Source: Planctomycetota bacterium
GTDB taxonomy: Bacteria > Planctomycetota > Brocadiia > JAADGH01
NCBI GenBank assembly: GCA_013152475.1
Contig: JAADGH010000004.1
Span: forward strand, 33,117-87,616
Length of the DNA stretch: 54,500 nt
Direction of reading: 5' to 3'
This document shows, piece after piece, positions 33,925 to 42,020 of this stretch; within the stretch, counting starts at the first letter, position 1, and every line of letters begins with the position of its first letter. The notes beneath the pieces were generated by a model, which made no database searches, was not told the DNA's origin, and saw only the letters and a list, made by a program, of their open reading frames with translations. The translations under genes and the position numbers were made by a program.

Positions 33925-35358
33925 CTATCCATCCTGTGCCGACAGGACGCGCCTTCGGCATTCCTCCGTGCCGAGGATCGGGGCGATGAGGTCCAGCTCC
34001 GGTCCGTGGTCTTCGCCTGTCAGCGCAATGCGCAAGGGGATGTAGAGCAGCTTTCCCTTCACGCCGGTTTCCTTCTGGATTGCCTTCACCGAGGCGATCA
34101 GTGATTCGACGCTGTCCGCTTCCAGCATCTGCCCGGCCGCGGCCAGCACCTTCCGGGCGTCCCCGTCGGCGAGGGCGGCTTTGCCATCCGCGTCAAGGGC
34201 GGGAGCCTCGAAGAACACTCGTGCCTCGTCCGCAATTTGCCCCATATGGGACAGTCGCGAGCGGACGGCGTCAACGATCGCCTTTATTTTCGCCCGATCA
34301 ACGTCCTCATCTTCGCGTATGTACCCCGTCTTTGTCAAGAAGGGGATAGCCAGATCGACCAGGCGGTCGAGATCGGCTTCCCGGATGTAATGCCCGCCGA
34401 TGAAGTCGAGCTTGGCCTTGTCGAACCGCGAGGAAGCCTTGCCCAGGTCCTTCACATCGAAGATCGAGATGCCTTCGTCCAGTGAGAAAATGTCCGTGTC
34501 CTTCCTGGGCGACCAGCCGAGGAGGGCGATGTAGTTCGCGATGGCCTCCGGCAGGTAGCCCATCTCGCGGTACTCGGCGATGGAGCATGCGCCGTGGCGC
34601 TTACTCAGCTTGCCGCCGTCGGCGCCGAGGGTATGGGCCATGTGGGCGAATCGGGGCAGGTCGTATCCCAGCGCCTTGAAGAGGAGGACGTGGAGCGGGG
34701 TGTTGGAGATGTGGCCTTCGCCGCGGATGACGTGGGTGATCTCCATCAGCGCGTCGTCCACCACCACGGCGAAGTGGTAGGTGGGCATGCCGTCGGATTT
34801 CACGATGACGAAATCGCCGATCAGGGACGTGTCGAAGGTCATTGTGCGATAGACGATGTCGTCCACGGCCACCGTCTCGCCCGAGACCTTGAACCGGACG
34901 GAGGCCGTTCGCCCCTCGGCCTTCCGCTTCTCGATCTGCTCGGGGGACAGGTCACGGCAGCGGCCGTCGTACTTCGGGTCCCTGCCGGCCTCGAGGGCGA
35001 GCTTCCGGCGCGCCTCCAGTTCCTCGGGGGTGCAGAAGCAGTAGTAGGCCATGCCCAGCGCGAAAAGCTTGTCCACGTGCTCTCTGTAGATGCCCAGCCG
35101 TTCCGACTGGCGGTATGGGCCGTGGGGTCCGCCGACGTCGGGGCCTTCGTCCCAGTCGATGCCCAGCCAGCGGAGGTCGCGACAGATGCCCTCGACGTAT
35201 TCCTCCTTCGACCGCTCGCGGTCGGTGTCCTCGATACGGAGGATAAACGCGCCCTTCTGCGCCCGGGCATAGAGCCAGGTGAAGAGGGCGGTCCGCGCAT
35301 TGCCGACGTGGAGGTATCCGGTGGGTGAGGGAGCGAAACGAACTCGAACCAGGGTCAA
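33925..35358 (-). CDS. gltX: Glutamyl-tRNA synthetase
   Basis: 477 residues, class Ib synthetase. The start is TTG at 35358, overlapping the PfkB stop as TTGA, with GGAGAAG 8 bases upstream; a much longer in-frame extension to 35589 is Arg-rich out-of-frame shadow of the kinase gene and is rejected. Motifs: VRFAPSPTGYLHVGNARTAL, LRIEDTDRERS, HVIRGEGHISNTPLH, and GGKLSKRHG (KMSKS equivalent). The C-terminal anticodon-binding domain ends with the typical PLRIALTGEDHGPEL. Whether it discriminates or also charges tRNA-Gln cannot be told here; no gatCAB genes are in the window. Confidence 0.98.
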   Translation of the reverse strand: MTLVRVRFAPSPTGYLHVGNARTALFTWLYARAQKGAFILRIEDTDRERSKEEYVEGICRDLRWLGIDWDEGPDVGGPHGPYRQSERLGIYREHVDKLFALGMAYYCFCTPEELEARRKLALEAGRDPKYDGRCRDLSPEQIEKRKAEGRTASVRFKVSGETVAVDDIVYRTMTFDTSLIGDFVIVKSDGMPTYHFAVVVDDALMEITHVIRGEGHISNTPLHVLLFKALGYDLPRFAHMAHTLGADGGKLSKRHGACSIAEYREMGYLPEAIANYIALLGWSPRKDTDIFSLDEGISIFDVKDLGKASSRFDKAKLDFIGGHYIREADLDRLVDLAIPFLTKTGYIREDEDVDRAKIKAIVDAVRSRLSHMGQIADEARVFFEAPALDADGKAALADGDARKVLAAAGQMLEADSVESLIASVKAIQKETGVKGKLLYIPLRIALTGEDHGPELDLIAPILGTEECRRRVLSAQDG

Positions 35359-36290
35359 CTCATCTTCTCCACGGTCGTCTGCTTCAGCATTTCTTCGATG
35401 TCTCCCATGCGGATGTCCCCGGCGGTGGGGGTGAGGGCCGCCGCTGTGCCGAAGGCGACGGCGAGACGAGCGGTTTCCTCGTCGGTCAGCTTCTTCTCCA
35501 GGCCGGCCAGGAAGCCCGCGACCAGGGCGTCGCCGCATCCAACGGTGTTGACCACCTTCCCTTGGTCGAGGGGGCAGGCGGCGCGCCATGCCGAGCCCTC
35601 CTTGATCAGCAGGGCCCCGTTCTTGCCGAGGGAGACGAGGACGACCTGGATGCCGGGGGTAAGAGAGAGTGCGGCCTCAAGGATTTCGAAGCGGTCGCTG
35701 AGCTCCATGCCCACGAGGTCCTGGAGTTCGTCCACGTTCGGCTTGATGGCATAGGGGCGAAGGGCCACGGCCGCCCTGAGCGGTTCGCCGCTGGTGTCAA
35801 CGAGGACGCGGGCGGGTTTGTCGATGCACTGTTTGACAATCCCGGCGAAGGCCTCGGGCGAGACGCCGGGGGGCATGCTGCCGCAGAGGGCGACGATTTC
35901 ATCGGGATCGACCATCCGGGCCAGGACGGCCTCGAGTTTCCGCAGGCCGGTCTCGGTGACATGGAATCCCTTTTCGCGGATGTGTGTTTCGGTGCCGTTC
36001 CTCGGGTCGAGGATGGTGGTGTCGAATCGTGTCCGGCCCTCGACGGGCACGAGGAGCGTCTGGACGCCGGTGCCGCGAAAGCTGTCGTGGTAGAGGGGGA
36101 CCTCGAGGCTGCCGACGAAGCCCGTGAGGGCGTTCTCGGTACCGTAAGCGGCCAGGCAGCGCGAGACGTTGATCCCCTTGCCGGCGGGCTGCTCGGCAAT
36201 GATGGCGCCGGAGGTCACGTCACCGATCTTGAAATCGGGGACCTCGATGGTCCGGTCAAGTGCGGTATTGAGGGTAATGGTTGTGATCAC
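35355..36290 (-). CDS. PfkB-family hexose kinase (1-phosphofructokinase/tagatose-6-phosphate kinase type)
   Basis: 311 residues from GTG 36290. The N-terminus ITTITLNTALDRTIEV and the motif AGKGINVSRCLAAYG are those of the FruK/LacC group, which phosphorylates fructose-1-phosphate or tagatose-6-phosphate. The C-terminal PfkB signature reads VNTVGCGDALVAGF; the aspartate is the catalytic base, while the usual Ala or Ser is Cys. Other marks are CGSMPPGVSPEAF and KPNVDEL. No PTS gene is present, so its sugar phosphate is unclear and a role in general sugar-phosphate metabolism is inferred. It lies 81 bases after the AsmA-like gene in the operon. Confidence 0.9.
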   Translation of the reverse strand: MITTITLNTALDRTIEVPDFKIGDVTSGAIIAEQPAGKGINVSRCLAAYGTENALTGFVGSLEVPLYHDSFRGTGVQTLLVPVEGRTRFDTTILDPRNGTETHIREKGFHVTETGLRKLEAVLARMVDPDEIVALCGSMPPGVSPEAFAGIVKQCIDKPARVLVDTSGEPLRAAVALRPYAIKPNVDELQDLVGMELSDRFEILEAALSLTPGIQVVLVSLGKNGALLIKEGSAWRAACPLDQGKVVNTVGCGDALVAGFLAGLEKKLTDEETARLAVAFGTAAALTPTAGDIRMGDIEEMLKQTTVEKMS

Positions 36291-36371
36291 GAGAACATGC
36301 CTTTTGAGTCGAATCGCGTTGCGAGCGATGGGCCGGATGCGAGGGCCCTGCCAATGGCCTTTGCGCCGCGT

Positions 36372-39300
36372 CTATTTTTCCTCCCACTCCGGCTCGTCCT
36401 TGTTTTTTTTCTCGATCTGCAGCACGGAGGCCAGGCCGCGGACGAGGTTTCGGAGGGGGACGAGGGGATCGACCTTCCAGATGGGTTCGTCGAGTCGTCC
36501 GCCCATCTTGACCTTGAGCTCCCCGCCGAATATCTCGTTAACGGCTCGGGCGAGGGGACCTCCCCCGTAGTGTCTGAAGATGAGCTCGGCGGGCTGGTCC
36601 TTGAACGGCACGCGTCCCCGGCCTTTGAGTTCTCCCCCCTCGCCTTTGAACTCGATCGTGTCGATATAGGCCTTGGCCTCTTTGATTCGGTACTTCATGA
36701 AGAGGCGATCGAAGCGTGTGCTTCGCAATATTCTGCTGGGAATGCCGAAGTGCTGGGGCAGGTTGCCCATGTCGCCCTTTTCGATGGTCAGCATGCCGCT
36801 GGCTTCCAGGGCCTCCGGTCTCAGACCGATGCCCTTGACCTTGGACTCGGCCTCGAGGACCCCCCGGATCCCCCGGATATCCACGCCCGACAGATCGACG
36901 AGGTCCTTCGTGTTCACATTGGTCACCTTGAAGACAGCGGTATAGTGGATGTCCTCGTCGTCATATCGCTTTTTGGCACGATCTATACTCATCTCTCCGG
37001 TCAGCCGGCCGCCGTAGAGATAGGCTTGAATCCAGGGGACGTGGAACTCGAAATCGCTGCCGCCGTAGAACATGCCGACGAACTTGGGCACTTGCAGCTC
37101 GGTGTACCTCTTGCCGGCGACGCTGATCTCGGTAAGGTTCACCGAGCCGCTTGCGGCGCTGCTGGGTTTGGGGGCTTCCTCCGCCTCGTTGTCCCATACG
37201 GATTTCACGCCGGGGAAGACCTCCCCCTGGAGGCGGATCTCGCCCTTGATGTTGTCCATGGGCACTTCGCCGAGCTCCAGGCGGCAGTCCTGGAAGGTGA
37301 GGGGGGCCAGCTCGTAGGTGATGACCACCTGCCCCTGCTCATATTCGCGATAGCGAACGAGTGCGGAGGCGGAGATGGTGCCCTGCTGTTCGGGGCGGTC
37401 CTTGGGCCGCAGGTTTTCCCATGCCTCGTGGTATTCCTCGGGGAGCGCGCGCTTCAGATCTTCGTCGAGCGGGACGTTTTTGGCGTCGATTTTGAGCGAC
37501 ACGAAGTCCTCGCCCACGTCAGGCGCACCGGTGGCGTAACCGGAGAGCACGACCGTTGCCTCGCCGTTGTGTCCGACCACGTTGGAGAACTTCGCCTTGT
37601 TGTGGGCGAAATAGATCGTCCCCCGCATTTGCTTGAGCGGATATTTGAAATAGGCGAACGTCATCTCCGCGTTGGTCAGCTCCAGACGGAGGGAGTAGTC
37701 CATCGGCGCGTCCTTGCCGTGCCCCTTGGTCTGCCGCCAGGTGAAATTGAACCGGCCGGAGGGGTTGACGATGTTCCACGCCGCCTGGACGTCCTTTCGG
37801 AGGCACTCTCGAAGCCGGTTGTCGAGGGACATGTCGGTGCCCTCGATCTTCAGGTCCAAGCCGTACTCCCCGCCGCGGAAGATGACGGTGTCGAGGAACC
37901 TCAATTGCCCCGTGCCGGCCTTGCCGGCGATGTCCTTAAGAATAATGCGATCGGGCCAGATCTCCAGCGTCCCGGTCACATCGGAGACAGGATAGGGGAA
38001 GTCCACGTACTGGAGGCCGCTCCGATTCCAGTGGACGGCGGTCCGGACGGACACCTTCTTCGGCTCGCCAACGGTGAAGGCCACGGTCAGGTCGGAATCA
38101 ACGCTGCCGGTGGGGTTAAACTGGTCCCAATAGGGGATGATCGACTCGGGCAGGACCGACTTCAACTGCGTGTCGAGGGGTAGGTTCTTGGCCGACAGCT
38201 CGATCTGCAGCGGCCCCCGTTTGGCCAGGTCGAGGCGCTTCGTCTTCAGCTCGACGACGGCCGGGCCGTTGTTGCCCTTTACGTTCTCGAAGACAAGTGT
38301 ATTCTGTTTGTAGGTGATGCATCCGGTGATGTTGTAGATGGGATAGGGGGCGGCGGCGTACTTCGCGCTGCAGTCCAGCAGGTGGATGACGGTCTCGGTC
38401 TTCTGCGGATCGGGATCAATTCGATGAGCAATGTTCACATGCCCTTTCAGGTTGAGGGCGTCGAGGATGGATCGAGGGCCTCGGGGGACGAAGGCCTTCA
38501 GGTCCTTGTCGATGGACCATCCCTCCAGCTTGATCCGGCCGGACACGATATGGCCCGAGTCGCGCCGTGTGCGCAGGTCCCGAATCGAGATGGCGTTCTT
38601 GCCGCACGTCCCCGATGCGGTCTCGATGTACAGCTCGTTGCTGCGCAGCTTCAGCTTCCCGGCGAACCCCACCAGGGGCCTGTCCAGGCGGGGGTACGTC
38701 ATTCGAAGGTCCCGGAAGTCCGCCGTGATCTCGTAGTCCGTGTTCTTGCCGCCGGCGTCCCACGAGATGCGGCACACGATGTCCGCGCGTCCGGCGGGCT
38801 TGTAAGAGGCGATCTGTTTCTGGAGGTTGTGCTTGCGGCCGACGAATTCGGCAAGGAGCCGATCTATGGCCACGTCCTTCATCTCTACGTCGATGCAGCG
38901 CCGGCTTTCCAGGTCCATGTTGAGCGTGGTATCGCGAACGCGGAACGGGCCGGCGGGGGTTTCTCCCCGCAGGCCGCGGCAGGACAACTCCTGGCCGTTC
39001 CAGGTGATGGCGCCGTTGACCTTCTCCGCGGGCAGGGGCACCTCGGGTCCGGTGGCCTGACAATCCCGGAGGTCGAACTTCACCGAGTAGTCGAAGGGGG
39101 TCTCACCGGAAAGACTCTCGGTGATGCGGCAGGAGGCGTCGGCCATGCCGCGCAACTTCAGGCGCTCCATCGTCGTCCGCCAATGCGGGCCGAGCTGTTC
39201 GATGAGCGTTTCGTCGATGCGGATGTCCTTGGCGGTGAGCCGCACGTCACGCTCTTTGGCGGGAAACAAAATTCCCTCGATTGTCCCACGGATATTGCCG

Positions 39301-40265
39301 CTGGCGACGCGGATGTCCTTGAGCGACACCTGCCCGTCTCTCAGCTCGATGCCGCCCTGGAGGGAATCTATCGTGTAAGGGAAGTTATCGATCCGGGTGC
39401 GGCACTTCTCCACGCCGAGGCGGAGGTCGTAATGCAGGCGCGACCGGGTTGCGCAGGCGTAGGAAAACTTGAAGTCGAGGTTCGCCATGCCGTCGAGCGC
39501 CGCCACCTCATGGAAGGCCCCCAGGTTGATCGGCGGAATCTTCTTCCGCACCTTCTCGTCGAGCCGAATGCCCTTCTTCGACACCGCAAGCTCGACGGCC
39601 GACTTGGCCGCGTCCAGCGTCCCGGAGAGGGGCCACGTGCCGCCGGTGATGTTGTCCACGAGGGACCCATAGATGTGGAGCTTCGAGGCGTCGTTCTTGT
39701 CCGGCGTTGTGGAGATGTTGATGTCGCGGAAAAGGAAATAGGGGAAGCGCGTCCGGCCCATCGAGTCGTCGCGCATGCTGATCGATCCGCCCACGATCTT
39801 CACCGAGGAAATGGCGGCCTTCTCCGTGCTCAGATTGAACCCGCCCCCCGATTTGAACAACTGCTGGACGTTCCACCCCTCCTTCTGCGAGCAGGTGAGC
39901 ATGATCTGCGGCGTTTCCGCGATGACGTTGGTGATCACCAGCTTCCGGCGGAGCAGCGCGGTCAGGTCATGCTGCAAGACCAGCTTCCGAATGTAGAGGA
40001 AAGGCTCTCCGTTTTCCCCCGTCAGGCGCAGGTCGCGCACGGTGATCCCGCGGAGGGGGCTGAACCGAACCCGGGAGATGAAGACCTTCCCCTCAAAGGA
40101 GGTCTTGATCGCCGCCCGAACCCGCTCTTTCAGGTCCCCCGGCGTGGCCGCCAGCAAAAACAGGGCATACACCACCCCGAGCGCCCCGGCGCCGATGAGC
40201 AGAAAGACGAGTTTCCTACGTCTCTTCTTCTTCGGTTGCTTTGTCTTCTTCTCTTCCGTCTTCAT
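36372..40265 (-). CDS. AsmA/YhdP-like large inner-membrane-anchored protein
   Basis: About 1,297 residues from ATG 40265. The N-terminus is strongly basic (KKTKQPKKKRRRK) followed by one membrane helix (LVFLLIGAGALGVVYALFLL), and the rest is periplasmic beta-rich sequence. Repeating strands like GITVRDLRLTGENGEPFLYI and the C-terminal block (FKVTNVNTKDLVDLSGVDI, GRLTGEMSIDRAK, ELKGRGRVPF) match the AsmA-like C-terminal region. AsmA-like proteins (YhdP, TamB) form long grooves that move phospholipids between inner and outer membranes, so the organism probably has a diderm envelope. The gene overlaps the upstream glycosyltransferase gene by 50 bases. Exact subfamily is uncertain. Confidence 0.8.
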   Translation of the reverse strand: MKTEEKKTKQPKKKRRRKLVFLLIGAGALGVVYALFLLAATPGDLKERVRAAIKTSFEGKVFISRVRFSPLRGITVRDLRLTGENGEPFLYIRKLVLQHDLTALLRRKLVITNVIAETPQIMLTCSQKEGWNVQQLFKSGGGFNLSTEKAAISSVKIVGGSISMRDDSMGRTRFPYFLFRDINISTTPDKNDASKLHIYGSLVDNITGGTWPLSGTLDAAKSAVELAVSKKGIRLDEKVRKKIPPINLGAFHEVAALDGMANLDFKFSYACATRSRLHYDLRLGVEKCRTRIDNFPYTIDSLQGGIELRDGQVSLKDIRVASGNIRGTIEGILFPAKERDVRLTAKDIRIDETLIEQLGPHWRTTMERLKLRGMADASCRITESLSGETPFDYSVKFDLRDCQATGPEVPLPAEKVNGAITWNGQELSCRGLRGETPAGPFRVRDTTLNMDLESRRCIDVEMKDVAIDRLLAEFVGRKHNLQKQIASYKPAGRADIVCRISWDAGGKNTDYEITADFRDLRMTYPRLDRPLVGFAGKLKLRSNELYIETASGTCGKNAISIRDLRTRRDSGHIVSGRIKLEGWSIDKDLKAFVPRGPRSILDALNLKGHVNIAHRIDPDPQKTETVIHLLDCSAKYAAAPYPIYNITGCITYKQNTLVFENVKGNNGPAVVELKTKRLDLAKRGPLQIELSAKNLPLDTQLKSVLPESIIPYWDQFNPTGSVDSDLTVAFTVGEPKKVSVRTAVHWNRSGLQYVDFPYPVSDVTGTLEIWPDRIILKDIAGKAGTGQLRFLDTVIFRGGEYGLDLKIEGTDMSLDNRLRECLRKDVQAAWNIVNPSGRFNFTWRQTKGHGKDAPMDYSLRLELTNAEMTFAYFKYPLKQMRGTIYFAHNKAKFSNVVGHNGEATVVLSGYATGAPDVGEDFVSLKIDAKNVPLDEDLKRALPEEYHEAWENLRPKDRPEQQGTISASALVRYREYEQGQVVITYELAPLTFQDCRLELGEVPMDNIKGEIRLQGEVFPGVKSVWDNEAEEAPKPSSAASGSVNLTEISVAGKRYTELQVPKFVGMFYGGSDFEFHVPWIQAYLYGGRLTGEMSIDRAKKRYDDEDIHYTAVFKVTNVNTKDLVDLSGVDIRGIRGVLEAESKVKGIGLRPEALEASGMLTIEKGDMGNLPQHFGIPSRILRSTRFDRLFMKYRIKEAKAYIDTIEFKGEGGELKGRGRVPFKDQPAELIFRHYGGGPLARAVNEIFGGELKVKMGGRLDEPIWKVDPLVPLRNLVRGLASVLQIEKKNKDEPEWEEK

Positions 40266-41493
40266 CAGACGTCCAAAACATGCTGCGCACGCCGGCGCCC
40301 GCAAGAAGGATCACAAACGGCATCACGGGCATTCGATACCGAATCGACCCCACAAAGACCATGTGAAGCAGCCCGAAATACAACACGGGGACCAGCAGCA
40401 GCCCGCATCGAGAGAGACGATGCCGCACCGCCGCAAGGCCCACCGCCGCAAGGCCCATGACGGGCACGTACGCCAGCAGACTGACCGCAATATAGAACCA
40501 GCCCCGATACCCGCTGTAGTTGGGTATCCCATTCCAGAACCGTACACACTTCACCCCCGCGAGGCGCAACGTCCGCCCAACGTGCTGCCGCATGTACGTC
40601 AGCGCCTTGCGCCGGAAATATGCGTTGTCCTCGTATTCCGTCAGAGGCGGCAGGCCCTTCCCGGCCCGCTCGGCGTCTCGCCGCGCCGCCTCCTCCGCGA
40701 CCACGTGCATCCCCGGCCCGCCGGTGGCCTCCGGGTTGTTCGCCTCATACAGAGACCGCCCCACCTGCAGCGTCGTCGGCACGAAACGTCCGCCGGTGAC
40801 GACATAATTCCGAGCCACCCACGGCGTACATACCACCGTCGTAGCGGCGATTCCCACCGCCAACGACCGCAGCGCCCGGCCTGCTCCCCCCCCGAACCAC
40901 AGCACCCAGAAGGGCGCAAGGAATATCCAAAAAAGCAGCAGCGACGATCGAAGCAGGATCCCCGCCCCGATCACCACGCCCGCCCCGACGGCCCACCAGA
41001 GCCGTCCCTTTTCTGCCTTCGCCAGCAGCCACATGGCCAACACGAACAGGAGGACGAACAGCGTCTCCGTCAGCAACAGGCCGCAAAAGAATATAAAGAA
41101 CGGGTAGAACGCAGCGATCCCCCCGCCGACTCGGCCGCTTACCTCGTCCAGCGTCTCCTCCCCCAGCAACACCACCAGCACACAGACAAACGCCCCCAAG
41201 ACCGCCTGAACGACACGAACCGCCCCGATGCGGTGGCCAAAGACCTCGGTGCAGCCCGCCAGGAATACCGGATACAGGGGAGGGCGCGTAACCTTCCAGT
41301 TCTCGTCGAGGATCAGCCCCTTCCCGGCGCGAAAGTTCTGTGCGATGGCATCGTACGTCTTGGAATCCGGGAAATAGAGCGCCTCCTCACGCGTCAGGAC
41401 AAATGCCACCCGTACGGTCAGCGCCACGAGAAAAAGTGCGGTCAGGAAGCTGCCGCGATTCATCCACAAAAGCTTTCGAAGAAAAGCTCGCAC
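40216..41493 (-). CDS. GT-C membrane glycosyltransferase (GT39/ArnT-like), first gene of the operon
   Basis: 425 residues from GTG 41493 (GGGAGG just upstream, about 30 bases after the predicted transcription start); ATG 41463 (MNRGSFLTALFLVALTVR) is an alternative. After the first helix comes ALYFPDSKTYDAIAQNFRAG, the GT-C loop whose D-S-K/D-x-x-x-Y acidic residue is catalytic in the family. Eight or more hydrophobic helices follow (GIAAFYPFFIFFCGLLLTET, LLLFWIFLAPFWVLWFGGG). The end is a charged cytoplasmic tail (EDGREEDKATEEEET). The donor is probably a polyprenyl-phosphate sugar. The 3' end overlaps the AsmA-like start. Confidence 0.82.
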   Translation of the reverse strand: MRAFLRKLLWMNRGSFLTALFLVALTVRVAFVLTREEALYFPDSKTYDAIAQNFRAGKGLILDENWKVTRPPLYPVFLAGCTEVFGHRIGAVRVVQAVLGAFVCVLVVLLGEETLDEVSGRVGGGIAAFYPFFIFFCGLLLTETLFVLLFVLAMWLLAKAEKGRLWWAVGAGVVIGAGILLRSSLLLFWIFLAPFWVLWFGGGAGRALRSLAVGIAATTVVCTPWVARNYVVTGGRFVPTTLQVGRSLYEANNPEATGGPGMHVVAEEAARRDAERAGKGLPPLTEYEDNAYFRRKALTYMRQHVGRTLRLAGVKCVRFWNGIPNYSGYRGWFYIAVSLLAYVPVMGLAAVGLAAVRHRLSRCGLLLVPVLYFGLLHMVFVGSIRYRMPVMPFVILLAGAGVRSMFWTSDEDGREEDKATEEEET

Positions 41494-41529
41494 AGCCCTC
41501 CCAAGATCAAGCCGATGGGCCAAAGCGGC

Positions 41530-41558
41530 ATTATACCCCAGCCCAGTGCAAAAGTCAA
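41530..41558 (-). promoter_or_regulatory. Promoter of the seven-gene minus-strand operon (41493 to 29485)
   Basis: Minus strand TTGACT (41558-41553), a 17-bp spacer and a perfect TATAAT (41535-41530). This is one of the best promoters in the window and the only clear one found for the whole 12-kb gene run. Confidence 0.82.
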
Positions 41559-42020
41559 TTGATTGGCCGCACCCACCACAACGGGCCGTGGGGTGGATCG
41601 GAACGGTTTTCGGGATGTCAAGTAGGTTGTATGGGATTTCGCGGCAGGGGAGAGCGGGGGACCTTTCGAGCCGCCTCGATCTCGTCGACGATCCGATACC
41701 CGCTTTCGATGGTCTCGACGGCCACGGGTATGCCGTCCGGGAATGGTTCCAGATAGGTTCGTTCGTGCTCGACCCGCTACTCGTCAACCCTTCGGCTTTT
41801 TTCATCCCCCACGAACGCAAGGGGATAGCATTTGTGCGACTCAAAGGCTATACTCATCTCCATAGCGCGCTTTCATACTCTCATTGCAAGGAACGTAGCG
41901 ACGAAGCAATCTCATCAACCGAATGACAAGATTACCGCGCCCGCAATAACAGGGCCTTTCCGCCTCAATGCGCCCACACACACTTGGCTAAATGGTTACG
42001 ACCCAGCGAAAGGAACGCCC
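41559..42020. other. Gene-free divergent region with a coding-like remnant and a dispersed repeat
   Basis: I see no intact gene. On the minus strand 41779-41618 reads in one frame to a stop as a protein-like segment (EHERTYLEPFPDGIPVAV, then IVDEIEAARKVPRSP) but has an in-frame stop just upstream and no start, so it may be a decayed gene end. A repeat lies at 41883-41910. A weak plus-strand -10 (TATACT, 41849-41854) has no good -35. Confidence 0.4.
41883..41910. repeat. Short dispersed intergenic repeat unit (ATTGC...GCAAT)
   Basis: The 28-base unit begins ATTGC and ends GCAAT (inverted), with the core AGGAACGTAGCGACGAA, and is followed by CTCATC. It resembles the short mobile intergenic unit ATTGCGAGGAGC...GCGACGAAGCAATCTC that I know from many unrelated bacterial genomes. 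Confidence 0.6.

Noticed and set aside
35359..35589. N-terminal extension of GltX
   Set aside because: The extension is Arg/Pro-rich, overlaps the PfkB gene in another frame and is not found in the family; the TTG at 35358 gives the usual N-terminus.
35325..40460. Very long open frames on the plus strand opposite the PfkB, AsmA-like and GT-C genes
   Set aside because: They mirror the codon structure of the real minus-strand genes (high GC third positions suppress stops), have no domain-like composition and no ribosome sites.
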